A DNA stretch of 64,000 bases from an uncultured bacterium (GTDB lineage Bacteria > Verrucomicrobiota > Verrucomicrobiia > CAIQCK01). Positions 38,814-46,355 of the stretch are shown here, one piece after another. The translations under genes and the position numbers were made by a program. Every line of letters begins with the position of its first letter. Positions within the stretch are counted from its first letter, which is position 1. The DNA lies in the NCBI GenBank assembly GCA_903870275.1, contig CAIQCK010000016.1, forward strand, positions 20,756-84,755, given 5' to 3'. Below the pieces are notes generated by a model. The model had not been told where the DNA came from, searched no databases, and saw only the letters and a list, made by a program, of their open reading frames with translations.

Positions 38814-39721
38814 GCACGCCCGTTCCAATCTGGCGCGGTTCGACCGAGATTCAGCTCGATCCGGGCTTTCCGAAGATCAACACCGCGTGGTGGCGCAACA
38901 CGGCGACGGGGGTTTATCGCGGACCTTACGCCACGCTCAGGCGGATACAGCCGCAATGGGGTGCGCTCGGCACCGGCGACTTTGCCGGATTTTTTGTCGA
39001 GACGTCGGAGCTGATCAAAGAGAAGGGCGGCAAGGGGGTTCTCACAGTCAACTTCACCACCGACGACACGCCGCCGCCGCGGCCCTCGTGCGAGTTTGAA
39101 AAAATAGACATCCCGATCGAACAAAATCCGCGCTACGCGGACTTGTTCAACGACGCGGACCAAGGCGGAAAATACATGGCGCTGATTGACGACGCGCTCC
39201 GCGCCAGCACGCAGGCGGATCGCGCACAGGCGCTTGCCCGAATCAATGCCGTGTCGGGCGATAGCGTCACGCTGATGGAGATTTACAACAAGAAGCGGCG
39301 CGGCCACGACACGTATTGGATGTTCGCGCCGGTCGCCTCCATCATCGAATCCTTCGTGGCCCCGCCGCTGCCGATGAAGGGCGGGTTTGAAGAGATGCCG
39401 GATTCGCGGATTCCCTATTCGATGGGATGGAAGTGGCTGCGCATGGGCGACAAGCTCACGCGGCCGTCCGGCCGATTCTGGGAACTCCAAAAGCTCTGGC
39501 AGGGATGCCACGTGATCGATTCCGACCTCTATCCCACCAGCTCGTCCTTTGCCTTGTCGGAGGAAGGGATGGCGCTGATGGGGCGGCAATCGAAGTTGAA
39601 CGCCGGCGAGCGGGCGCGGCTGAACGATCTGGTGATTGAAGCCCATGCGAAAATGTGGGGCAATCTTCGGAACGCCGCCCGCAAACAAACGGCTCGGCGC
39701 CGTCCGGCGCTGCACTCATGA
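38810..39721 (+). CDS. Tail protein of unknown role
   Basis: The 303-residue protein follows the tape measure, where baseplate or tail-tip genes lie. Visible segments are INTAWWRNTATGVYRGPYAT, ALIDDALRASTQADRAQALA and MGWKWLRMGDKLTRPSG. No known baseplate family was recognised. It is joined to both neighbours by ATGA. Confidence 0.6.
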   Translation: MSTPVPIWRGSTEIQLDPGFPKINTAWWRNTATGVYRGPYATLRRIQPQWGALGTGDFAGFFVETSELIKEKGGKGVLTVNFTTDDTPPPRPSCEFEKIDIPIEQNPRYADLFNDADQGGKYMALIDDALRASTQADRAQALARINAVSGDSVTLMEIYNKKRRGHDTYWMFAPVASIIESFVAPPLPMKGGFEEMPDSRIPYSMGWKWLRMGDKLTRPSGRFWELQKLWQGCHVIDSDLYPTSSSFALSEEGMALMGRQSKLNAGERARLNDLVIEAHAKMWGNLRNAARKQTARRRPALHS

Positions 39722-41310
39722 GCATCCCCGGCGAGCTTCGGCCTGGCGGCGACGCGCGCGGCAACTGGCGCGCGATCAACGCGCTCATCCAGACGGTGAA
39801 GAACTTCGCGGCGCGGCTTTCTAACGTCGAGTCCCGCGTGCCGCGCCGGCAGAAAGACACGCCGGCGGACGCGCTCCACGATTTTCAAATCTTCAACTCG
39901 GCGGCGGCGGCTTCCGACACCACTCCCGATCCGGCGGCGTGGCGGACGTTTGAGGTCCACACCGGCAAGGTGAGTTGCAAAACTCCCGACAACGATGACT
40001 CGGCCGGCGATCCGCTCAAGATCGTCGTGGACGCAAACACCGACAAACACTACGTCTGGTTCGAGGCCGAGGTAAAACTTCGGAATGGCGGCGAGATGCT
40101 GGAGCCGCTGGTGCAGTCGGTCACCATCAAAGACGGCACCGATCCGAAGACCGAGGAGTGGGAGAAGTTCCCCGATCAGGATTTTGGCAGTGGAGATACC
40201 ATCACCGTCCGCTGCGTCATTGGCACAATCAAAACCGGCAGCGACGACCCGTTGGCCGACGACGGCCAGAAGGCGGACCTCTGGCAGAACATTCGCGGCA
40301 GCGTGACAGTCGGCCTGTTGGTGGACCACGTCCGCGTCCTCTCCGGCAAGCTCAAGGTCTGGCGCAAGATCGTCGTGTTTCAGCCGGACAATTACGTGGA
40401 GTGCCCCGAAGAACAGTTCGTCAGCAGTTCCAGCGCGCCGTCGTCGTCGCACAAAAGCTCCACGCCGGCCGAGTCCAGTGGCACGCATCATTCGCACCCG
40501 ACGCACTCCAACAGCAGCGGCGGCCTGGTCAGTTCGCACGGCCTGGTGTCCGAGGAGGACCACTGGCTATACCGCGTCTATCGTCCGCCGGGCGCGGGTT
40601 GGAACGTTGTCACAATGGAAGACGGCTGGCTCTGGTGCGATAACGACACCGATCCCACGGTGGTGTCGTTGGACGGTGATATTGCCGTGAACGCGACGGC
40701 GGAAAATCCACTGGTCATCGCGCTCAAGGTCCAATTCAGCAACTTGACCGGCGTTGACGACGATCCATCTTTCGAGGCGTCCATCGTCACCGGCCTCAAG
40801 GATTCTCTCGATTTGTCGCCGACCGTGAATCTGAAACAAAAAAAGCCGGACGATTGGCCCGGTCCGGTAAAAGCGCCCGACAATGGCACGCTCTACCTGG
40901 AAATTGCCGAGATCTCCACGGATGGCGGCGTGCTTCAAATCTTTGAAAAATGGCGCGACCAGGTTTCCTTCATCCTTTCGCTTTCGGGCGCGGCTCCAAA
41001 CAGCTACCAAGCCTACTTCTTAAGCCCCAATTCTGGCAGCCCCGAAATATTGCCTTTCGGCGAGCCGATGCTTGTCGGCGGGCGTTGCCCGATCGAGGAG
41101 TTTAACATTCTAGCTGACGGGAATTTCGCGACGCGCACGATCGTGGGCAACCTCACGGGCACCATCGACGATGATGGCAACTACATGCTCAACGTGTACA
41201 TGACGACCGATTACTTGTGGCAGGGATTGCTGTGCTACCAGGTCCTTTCACAGGACCCGACCCAGATAGAAACCAGCCCGGTGGATAACGACCCAGTGGA
41301 CGAAGATTGA
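39718..41310 (+). CDS. Probable tail-fibre or baseplate protein with Ser/His linker
   Basis: The 530-residue protein has a helical start (WRAINALIQTVKNFAARLSN), a beta-rich half (TFEVHTGKVSCKTPDNDDSA, VGLLVDHVRVLSGKLKVWRK), a Ser/His-rich linker near residue 245 (SHKSSTPAESSGTHHSHPTH) and a second beta-rich half (NFATRTIVGNLTGTIDDDG). It is the last structural gene and may form the host-contact fibre. The ATG at 39718 is set by the ATGA overlap. Confidence 0.6.
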   Translation: MSIPGELRPGGDARGNWRAINALIQTVKNFAARLSNVESRVPRRQKDTPADALHDFQIFNSAAAASDTTPDPAAWRTFEVHTGKVSCKTPDNDDSAGDPLKIVVDANTDKHYVWFEAEVKLRNGGEMLEPLVQSVTIKDGTDPKTEEWEKFPDQDFGSGDTITVRCVIGTIKTGSDDPLADDGQKADLWQNIRGSVTVGLLVDHVRVLSGKLKVWRKIVVFQPDNYVECPEEQFVSSSSAPSSSHKSSTPAESSGTHHSHPTHSNSSGGLVSSHGLVSEEDHWLYRVYRPPGAGWNVVTMEDGWLWCDNDTDPTVVSLDGDIAVNATAENPLVIALKVQFSNLTGVDDDPSFEASIVTGLKDSLDLSPTVNLKQKKPDDWPGPVKAPDNGTLYLEIAEISTDGGVLQIFEKWRDQVSFILSLSGAAPNSYQAYFLSPNSGSPEILPFGEPMLVGGRCPIEEFNILADGNFATRTIVGNLTGTIDDDGNYMLNVYMTTDYLWQGLLCYQVLSQDPTQIETSPVDNDPVDED

Positions 41311-41312
41311 TC

Positions 41313-43757
41313 ATGGGAGAAATTCTTTTTGAACAGGACCTGGCCGATGTGTTTGACCCCACACCGCCGGCGCTCATCGCGCGTGGCGGATCGAGGACGG
41401 CGGGCGACGGCCGCGCGCCTTGCGTGCCGTGCGCCAGGCGGGCTGCGGCTGGCGCGCACAATGGCCTCGTCGTCACCGCCGCAAACAAGCCGGTGGAAAT
41501 CGCCAACCTCTACCGCGGACGATCGGCCTTCCTGATCTGCGGCGGGCCGAGCTTCGCGCAACTCGACCACGCCAGGCTTCGGCAGCCAGGCATCCTCACG
41601 ATGGGCGTCAACAACTCCGTCAAGACGTTCCGCCCGGACCTTTGGACGTGCGTGGACCCGGCCGATCACTTCCTGCGTTCGATCTGGCTCGATCCTCGCA
41701 TCCTCAAGTTCGCGCCGCACGGCAGCCGCAACCAGCGCGTCTTCGACAGCGACAAGTGGGATTTCACGAAAACCCTGATTCAGGATTGCCCCGCCACCTA
41801 TTTCTATCATCGGCATTGCGGATTCAACGCGGCGGCGTTTCTCACGGCATCTTCGTTCTGTTGGGGGAACGACGACAAGAACGGCGGTGCGCGGAGCGTC
41901 ATGCTGGTCGCAATCCGGCTGCTCTACCACCTGGGCGTGCGGCGGATTTTCCTGCTCGGCTGCGATTTCAAGATGGCCGCCGATTACCGCTACCATTTCG
42001 ACCAGGCGCGCGGCAAAAGCTCGGTCAAGGGCAACAACGAAACCTACGCGACGCTCCGCGAGCGGTTCAAATTGCTGCGGCCAATCTTCGACCGCGCCAA
42101 GCTTCAGGTGCTCAACTGCAATCCCGACAGCGCCGTTGAAGCCTTCGACAAGATCACCTTTGACAAAGCCGTCGCACTCGCCTTGGAGGAATGGGGAAAC
42201 GTCAACACCATGAATGAGCGCACCGCCGGTCTCTATGACCAAACCAAGCCAGGCCAGAAACCGAAAGTGCCGCCCGCGCCGGCGCCGCCGAAATGCAAGC
42301 CTCTGGCGAAGAATAAATTCTGGTGCGCCGCGCCGCCGGTGCCAAAGATAGCCCACTTTGTCTGGCTCGGCAGCGCGCCGCCGAAGATGGCCGCTGACAA
42401 CATCGCCCGGTTCCGCGAACTGCATCCGGCGTGGGACGTTCGCGTGCACGCGGCGATGCCGGCGGACATGCCCGACGATCTCTACCAGGCGTCGTTCCGC
42501 GTCTCGCAGCTCTGCCAGCGTTCTGATCTTGTGCGCCTCTGGGTGCTCCACCGGGATGGCGGCGTTTACCTCGACACGGATTGCTACCCGGTGCGCGCGT
42601 TCGACGAACTTCTTCACTACGAGCATTCGGTGTTTCAGAACGAAAGCCACGCCAATTTTCGCATCGCCAACTGCTGCATGATCGCCGCGCCTGGCTCACC
42701 GGCCATTGCTCGCGTGCTTGCCGAGTGCCGAAAAATCATCAGTGCAAAACTCCCGTCTCCCATCTCCAATTTCCAATCACCCGCTGCCTCTGGCGGCGCC
42801 GGCGCTGTCTTCGCCCGCACCGAGTTTGGCCCCAAAGTCCTGACGGCCTTGCATCGCGCTAACCGGGGCGCGTGGAACGTGCTGCCGAACCATTACGTCG
42901 GCGTGCTCAAGTCCAAAGACAGTTGCTTCCGTTTGATGAAGCTGCCGCTCGCCGAGCAATCGGCGGTGCTCGCCGGTGTGGCCGCTCGTTTTGTGGACGG
43001 CGTTTGGCCGTTCTGTATTCACAGCGGCGGCATCCCGGCCGACGCGATGCCGGCTGGCCTTGGCCGCTCCAGCTTCACCGCCCCGCTCGGCCGCGGCGAC
43101 GCCATTCTTCGCCGGCTGCCGGCGCCAGTTTCAATCTCCAATCTCCAATCTCCAATTTCAAATGCCCAATCCTCCGGCCTCCAACCTCTATCTTCCATAG
43201 CCATTCACGGTGCCGAGATCGGCGTCTTCAAAGGCCGTCTTGCCACCTACCTCCTTGGCCATCGCACCGATCTTCATCTCACCCTTGTTGACTCCTGGCG
43301 CGCCGCCGACCCAAACGGCCGCTACGCTGGGACGCAGGATGGCGTGGCGAAACTTTCACAGGCTCAGATGGATGCCGTGCGCGCGCTGGCATTGCGGTCC
43401 ACAGAGTTCGCCTCCGATCGTCGCGCGGAGCTGCGTGCGGATTCGTTGGTCGCCGCCGCCCTGGTCGCGGATCGCAGCCTCGATTTTGTATTCATTGACG
43501 CCGACCACAGCTACGAGGGAGTGCGTGAAGACATCCTTGCATGGACGCCGAAGCTCAAGCCAGGCGGCCTGCTCTGCGGCCACGACATTGACTGCCGGTC
43601 GCGCGAGTGGGGAGTGCGCCGCGCCGTCGAAGAAGCCGCCGCCGCGATCGGCGCGCCCTTTGAAATCGACGCGGACCACACCTGGTTCATCCGTCTGCCG
43701 ACCGCCCGCGGTCCCTCCGCGGCCCCCGCGCCGGCGGTCCGCGGCGCTACCGCCTAA
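41313..43757 (+). CDS. Three-domain glycosyltransferase/methyltransferase fusion
   Basis: The 814-residue protein has three parts. Residues about 50-290 (SAFLICGGPSFAQLDHARLR, RRIFLLGCDFKMAADYRYHF) resemble DUF115/MptE-like domains found with glycosylation genes. Residues about 345-590 hold a GT32-type glycosyltransferase (RSDLVRLWVLHRDGGVYLDT with the DTD metal motif). Residues about 635-800 are a Rossmann methyltransferase (DFVFIDADHSYEGVREDILA, LKPGGLLCGHDID). Heptad repeats at 42755-42782 and 43133-43188 encode linkers within and between the last two domains. It lies at the right end of the prophage, where Mu carries accessory genes, and may modify virion or host surface structures. Confidence 0.8.
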   Translation: MGEILFEQDLADVFDPTPPALIARGGSRTAGDGRAPCVPCARRAAAGAHNGLVVTAANKPVEIANLYRGRSAFLICGGPSFAQLDHARLRQPGILTMGVNNSVKTFRPDLWTCVDPADHFLRSIWLDPRILKFAPHGSRNQRVFDSDKWDFTKTLIQDCPATYFYHRHCGFNAAAFLTASSFCWGNDDKNGGARSVMLVAIRLLYHLGVRRIFLLGCDFKMAADYRYHFDQARGKSSVKGNNETYATLRERFKLLRPIFDRAKLQVLNCNPDSAVEAFDKITFDKAVALALEEWGNVNTMNERTAGLYDQTKPGQKPKVPPAPAPPKCKPLAKNKFWCAAPPVPKIAHFVWLGSAPPKMAADNIARFRELHPAWDVRVHAAMPADMPDDLYQASFRVSQLCQRSDLVRLWVLHRDGGVYLDTDCYPVRAFDELLHYEHSVFQNESHANFRIANCCMIAAPGSPAIARVLAECRKIISAKLPSPISNFQSPAASGGAGAVFARTEFGPKVLTALHRANRGAWNVLPNHYVGVLKSKDSCFRLMKLPLAEQSAVLAGVAARFVDGVWPFCIHSGGIPADAMPAGLGRSSFTAPLGRGDAILRRLPAPVSISNLQSPISNAQSSGLQPLSSIAIHGAEIGVFKGRLATYLLGHRTDLHLTLVDSWRAADPNGRYAGTQDGVAKLSQAQMDAVRALALRSTEFASDRRAELRADSLVAAALVADRSLDFVFIDADHSYEGVREDILAWTPKLKPGGLLCGHDIDCRSREWGVRRAVEEAAAAIGAPFEIDADHTWFIRLPTARGPSAAPAPAVRGATA
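42755..42782. repeat. Heptanucleotide repeat ATCTCCA, in coding sequence
   Basis: GTCTCCC, ATCTCCA, ATTTCCA and ATCACCC encode a short linker (PSPISNFQSP) within the glycosyltransferase part. Confidence 0.7.
43133..43188. repeat. Heptanucleotide repeat AATCTCC, eight units, in coding sequence
   Basis: AATCTCC three times, then AATTTCA, AATGCCC, AATCCTC, CGGCCTC and CAACCTC encode the linker ISNLQSPISNAQSSGLQP between the glycosyltransferase and methyltransferase domains. Confidence 0.8.
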
Positions 43758-43800
43758 CCCTTTTTGTATGGCGGTCGCTACGGCGGAATCCTACCCTTTT
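43753..43800 (-). repeat. Right-end transposase-binding-like repeats
   Basis: On the minus strand CAAAAAGGGTTAGGCGG (43752-43766 region) and GAAAAGGGTAGGATTCC (43785-43801 region) are related to the left-end motif GAAAAGGGTTGGTTCC, in inverted orientation. The gene-free stretch 43758-44067 holds these repeats, about 109 bases of the IS1380 right part, the IS end, the TTAG duplication and the rplQ terminator. Confidence 0.5.
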
Positions 43801-43892
43801 CAATCATTTCGCCGGCCTACGGTGAAAAACTCGGGCTTTGCGTCCTCCTCATCCACAACTCCACGCATCTTCAACCGCAAAACTCAGAAGCC

Positions 43893-43915
43893 GCACCCGT
43901 GATGAAATATCCGAG
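43893..43915 (-). repeat. Right terminal inverted repeat of the IS1380 element
   Basis: GCACCCGTGATGAAATATCC plus GAG is the inverted partner of 1448-1470, with 20 of 23 positions matching. It lies about 90 bases outside the phage right end. Confidence 0.8.
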
Positions 43916-43919
43916 TTAG
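43916..43919. repeat. Target-site duplication TTAG, right copy
   Basis: Matches TTAG at 1444-1447. Beyond it the sequence continues as the host intergenic region leading to the terminator of the ribosomal operon. Confidence 0.75.
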
Positions 43920-43995
43920 CACGGATTTCCCAAAATCCCTCCCAACGAGTCCGCCTCCGCACGGCCCTTGTTCCTTCCCTAGATACACATTGACG

Positions 43996-44041
43996 TAAAA
44001 ATGCCGAAGGCGAGAGAGTCCCGGTGACCCTCGCGCCTTCG
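43996..44041 (-). terminator. Terminator of the ribosomal operon block
   Basis: On the minus strand a stem of about 14 bp (44005-44019 with 44027-44041, two mismatches) and a 7-base loop is followed by TTTTT (43996-44000 region), as expected of an intrinsic terminator after rplQ. Confidence 0.85.
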
Positions 44042-44067
44042 TGCGAATGATGTGTTGCTTGCCTCGT

Positions 44068-44475
44068 TCAGGTGGTCGCGGCAGGCTTCTCCGGCTCGGG
44101 GGCCGGAACTGCTGCGGCAGCCGTCTCCACCCATTCGAGCAGCGCCAGCGGGGCACCGTCGCCGATGCGCTGGTTCAGCTTGATAATGCGAGTGTAGCCG
44201 CCGCTGCGGCCCTGATATTGCGGGGCCAGATCTTTGAACAGCTTGGCGACGGCGGTCTTCTGGTGCAACGCGGCCATCGCGAGTCGGCGATGGTGCAACG
44301 TGCCTTTCTTGCCAAACGTGATGACACGGTCGGCAAGCAGCCGCGCGGCCTTGGCCTTCTCCAGCGTGGTGCGCACGCGGCCGTGAAGAACGAGGCTGGC
44401 GACCAGATTGGCGAGCATGGCATTGCGATGCTCGCTCTTGCGGCCGAGTTTGATGGTGCGTTTTCCGTGGCGCAT
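44068..44475 (-). CDS. rplQ: Ribosomal protein L17
   Basis: The 135-residue L17 of the large subunit has MRHGKRTIKLGRKSEHRNAM and LVLHGRVRTTLEKAKAARLL. It is the last gene of the block, after rpoA, as is usual. The C-terminus carries a short Ala/Pro tail. Confidence 0.97.
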   Translation of the reverse strand: MRHGKRTIKLGRKSEHRNAMLANLVASLVLHGRVRTTLEKAKAARLLADRVITFGKKGTLHHRRLAMAALHQKTAVAKLFKDLAPQYQGRSGGYTRIIKLNQRIGDGAPLALLEWVETAAAAVPAPEPEKPAATT

Positions 44476-44504
44476 AGTTTCCTTGCTCTATCCTTCCAAC
44501 CGCT

Positions 44505-45563
44505 TTACTCCTTCTCCTCTGCCTCGACGGGGGCTTCCTCGCCGAGGGGCCTCTCCGGCGCCGGGCCGCTCTCCAGCAAGCCGAGATCGAACTTCATGCC
44601 GAGCGTCAAGCCCAAGCCAGACAGCTTCTCCTTGATTTCGTTCAGCGACTTCTTGCCGAAGTTGCGATACTTGAGCATTTCGCTCTCCGTCTTCATGGCG
44701 AGCTGGCCGACCGTGGTGATGTTGGCGTTGTTGAGACAGTTGGCGGCGCGCACGCTCAGTTCGATTTCGTTGACCGACATGTTGAGCTTCTTGCGCAACT
44801 CGGCGTCTTTGTCGCTGATTCGCTCTTGGGCGGCCTCGAACTCGACCGGCTCCTTGCCGTATTCGCAGAACGGATCGAGGTGATGTCGCAGGATGTGGCT
44901 GGATTGCATCAAGGCGTCGTCGGGCGTCATGCGGCCGTCGGTCCAGATTTCGAGCAGCAGCTTGTCGTAGTCGGTGCGCTGACCGACGCGGGTGTTCTCC
45001 ACGCTGTAGCGCACGCGGCGCACGGGCGAGAAGATCGAGTCAAGGGGAATGACGCCAATCGCCATATCCGGGACCTTGTTCTTCTCCGCCGGGCGGAAAC
45101 CGCGCGCAACCTCGATGGTCAACTCCACCTCGAACTTCATCTTCTTGTCGAGCGTGCAGATGTGCGTGTCGGGGTTGATGATTTCAACGGTATTGTCCGT
45201 TTTGATGTCGGCAGCCGTGATCGCGCCTTCCTTGCTCGCCAAGAGCAGGATCTGGCGCGACTCCTTGGCCTGCGACTTGAAGAGGATTTTGCGCAGGTTG
45301 AGGATGATGTCGGTGACATCCTCGACCACGCCCACAATGGTGGCAAACTCGTGGTGCGCGCGCAAGGACTCGTCAAACTTCACGGTGGTCAGCGCGGCGC
45401 CTTCCAACGAACTGAGCAACACGCGGCGAAGCGAGTTGCCAACGGTGTGACCGTAGCCGGCCTCGAAAGGCTCGGCGGCGTATTTGGCGTAAGTGGGTGT
45501 CGCGGTGGCCTCGTCCTTGGTCAACCGCTTGGGCATTTCGAAACGTCCGAGTCGAACTGGCAT
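44505..45563 (-). CDS. rpoA: RNA polymerase alpha subunit
   Basis: This protein of about 352 residues has the alpha N-terminal assembly domain (EPFEAGYGHTVGNSLRRVLL) and the C-terminal DNA- and activator-contact domain (LSVRAANCLNNANITTVGQL). I chose the ATG at 45563, with GGAAAG six bases upstream. The ATG at 45593 would lie inside the stem of a strong hairpin (45589-45655). The last residues are Glu/Pro-rich. Confidence 0.97.
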   Translation of the reverse strand: MPVRLGRFEMPKRLTKDEATATPTYAKYAAEPFEAGYGHTVGNSLRRVLLSSLEGAALTTVKFDESLRAHHEFATIVGVVEDVTDIILNLRKILFKSQAKESRQILLLASKEGAITAADIKTDNTVEIINPDTHICTLDKKMKFEVELTIEVARGFRPAEKNKVPDMAIGVIPLDSIFSPVRRVRYSVENTRVGQRTDYDKLLLEIWTDGRMTPDDALMQSSHILRHHLDPFCEYGKEPVEFEAAQERISDKDAELRKKLNMSVNEIELSVRAANCLNNANITTVGQLAMKTESEMLKYRNFGKKSLNEIKEKLSGLGLTLGMKFDLGLLESGPAPERPLGEEAPVEAEEKE

Positions 45564-45588
45564 GTTTTTCTTTCCGCGAGTTTGATCT

Positions 45589-45655
45589 GGCATGGCCTGC
45601 TGTCTTCCCGCCGCTGACTTCGCGGTCGCTTCAGCGCGGGAACGCCGGCCATGCC
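45589..45655 (-). promoter_or_regulatory. Large hairpin in the leader of rpoA
   Basis: GGCATGGCC (45589-45597) pairs with GGCCATGCC (45647-45655). Inside, TTCCCG-C-CGCTGA (45605-45617) pairs with TCAGCGCGGGAA (45631-45642) with one bulge. It lies in the 156-base gap between rpsD and rpoA. It could be a control or processing structure, or a palindromic repeat insertion. A short run ACTACTG ATTACTG ACCGCTT (45694-45714) beside it resembles the prophage heptads. Confidence 0.55.
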
Positions 45656-45719
45656 CTTATACTCGCTTGTTGGTTAACTTCTTCTGTCTTCGAACTACTG
45701 ATTACTGACCGCTTCTCGA

Positions 45720-46328
45720 CTACCGCGAATAGAATTCCACGATCGCCTGCACGTTGGCAAGCGGCTCGGCTTCTTCCGTCGTGGGCATGCGGCTGATGGT
45801 GCCCTTGGCCGCTTCTTTTTCCAGCGTCAGCCAAGGCGGCACCGTGCGGACCGCCGCCGACTCCAGGCTCTTGACAACCATCTGCCGGGAACGCGGATTG
45901 TCCCGCGCCTCAATGAGGTCTCCGGGCCTGACGTTATACGACGGGATGCTGACGCGCCGCCCGTTGACCTTCAAGTGGCCGTGCGTCACCAACTGGCGCG
46001 CCGCGGGTCGGCTCGACGCGTAACCGAGTCGAAAAACGACGTTGTCCAACCGCGTCTCCAGAATTTGCAACAACATGTCGGCGGTGTTACCGCGGCGTTT
46101 CTTGGCCTCCTCGAAGCAGCGGCGGAATTGCCGCTCCAAGAGTCCGTAACAGTAGCGAAGCTTCTGTTTCTCGGCAAGGCCGCGGGCGTAGTCGGTCAGC
46201 TTGCGTCGCGCCCGTGGGCCGTGCTGGCCGGGCGGGTAAGCGCGCTTTTCAAGCACCTTGTGCGGCCCGAAGACGGGCACGCCATAGCGGCGACTGATGC
46301 GTTGTTTGGGTCCTTTGTAACGAGCCAT
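45720..46328 (-). CDS. rpsD: Ribosomal protein S4
   Basis: The 202-residue S4 starts 16S assembly and contacts the mRNA entry site. It has RYKGPKQRISRRYGVPVFGP and LLERQFRRCFEEAKKRRGNT, and an S4 RNA-binding domain (RPAARQLVTHGHLKVNGRRV). It lies between rpsK and rpoA, the standard alpha-operon order. In other bacteria S4 can repress this operon. Confidence 0.97.
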   Translation of the reverse strand: MARYKGPKQRISRRYGVPVFGPHKVLEKRAYPPGQHGPRARRKLTDYARGLAEKQKLRYCYGLLERQFRRCFEEAKKRRGNTADMLLQILETRLDNVVFRLGYASSRPAARQLVTHGHLKVNGRRVSIPSYNVRPGDLIEARDNPRSRQMVVKSLESAAVRTVPPWLTLEKEAAKGTISRMPTTEEAEPLANVQAIVEFYSR

Positions 46329-46355
46329 AAATCCGGTGTTCCGTTTTGCGTTTGA

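Larger units (their letters stand above)
3000..43806. mobile_element. Mu-like transposable prophage, about 41 kb
   Basis: The region encodes a Mu-type transposase, its ATPase partner, Gam, gp28/gp29-like terminase and portal, MuF, gpG, gpI, gpT and a tail set, which together identify a Mu-like phage. The ends are approximate. They are placed just outside repeated motifs AAAAGGGTWGG found in opposite orientation near 3071 and 43790. I looked for TG...CA termini with a 5-bp duplication between 2855-3155 and 43750-43900 and found no exact pair. No integrase or tRNA attachment site is seen. No essential gene looks broken, so the prophage may be functional. Confidence 0.8.
1448..43915 (+). mobile_element. 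IS1380-family insertion sequence split by the Mu-like prophage
   Basis: The element runs from the left repeat (1448) through its transposase to about 3000, and resumes from about 43807 to the right repeat (43915). The two pieces add up to about 1.66 kb, close to the usual size of IS1380-family elements. What is seen is the matched ends, the TTAG duplication and one transposase. That a phage split the element is inferred from where the phage end repeats lie. The alternative, ISEcp1-like one-ended transposition picking up neighbouring DNA, is less likely because the right repeat is a very good match. Confidence 0.75.

Noticed and set aside
41235..42650. Long leftward open frame of about 470 codons opposite the glycosyltransferase fusion
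   Set aside because: The plus strand shows clear enzyme motifs in three domains; this frame is a shadow.
2855..43900. Search for classic Mu ends (TG...CA) with a 5-bp target duplication
   Set aside because: All CA-ending candidates at 43750-43900 were compared with TG-starting candidates at 2855-3155 and no 5-base match was found, so the exact ends are left open.
45561..45593. rpoA start at the upstream ATG 45593
   Set aside because: That ATG lies in the stem of a strong hairpin, while 45563 has a GGAAAG site at good distance and matches the expected N-terminus.
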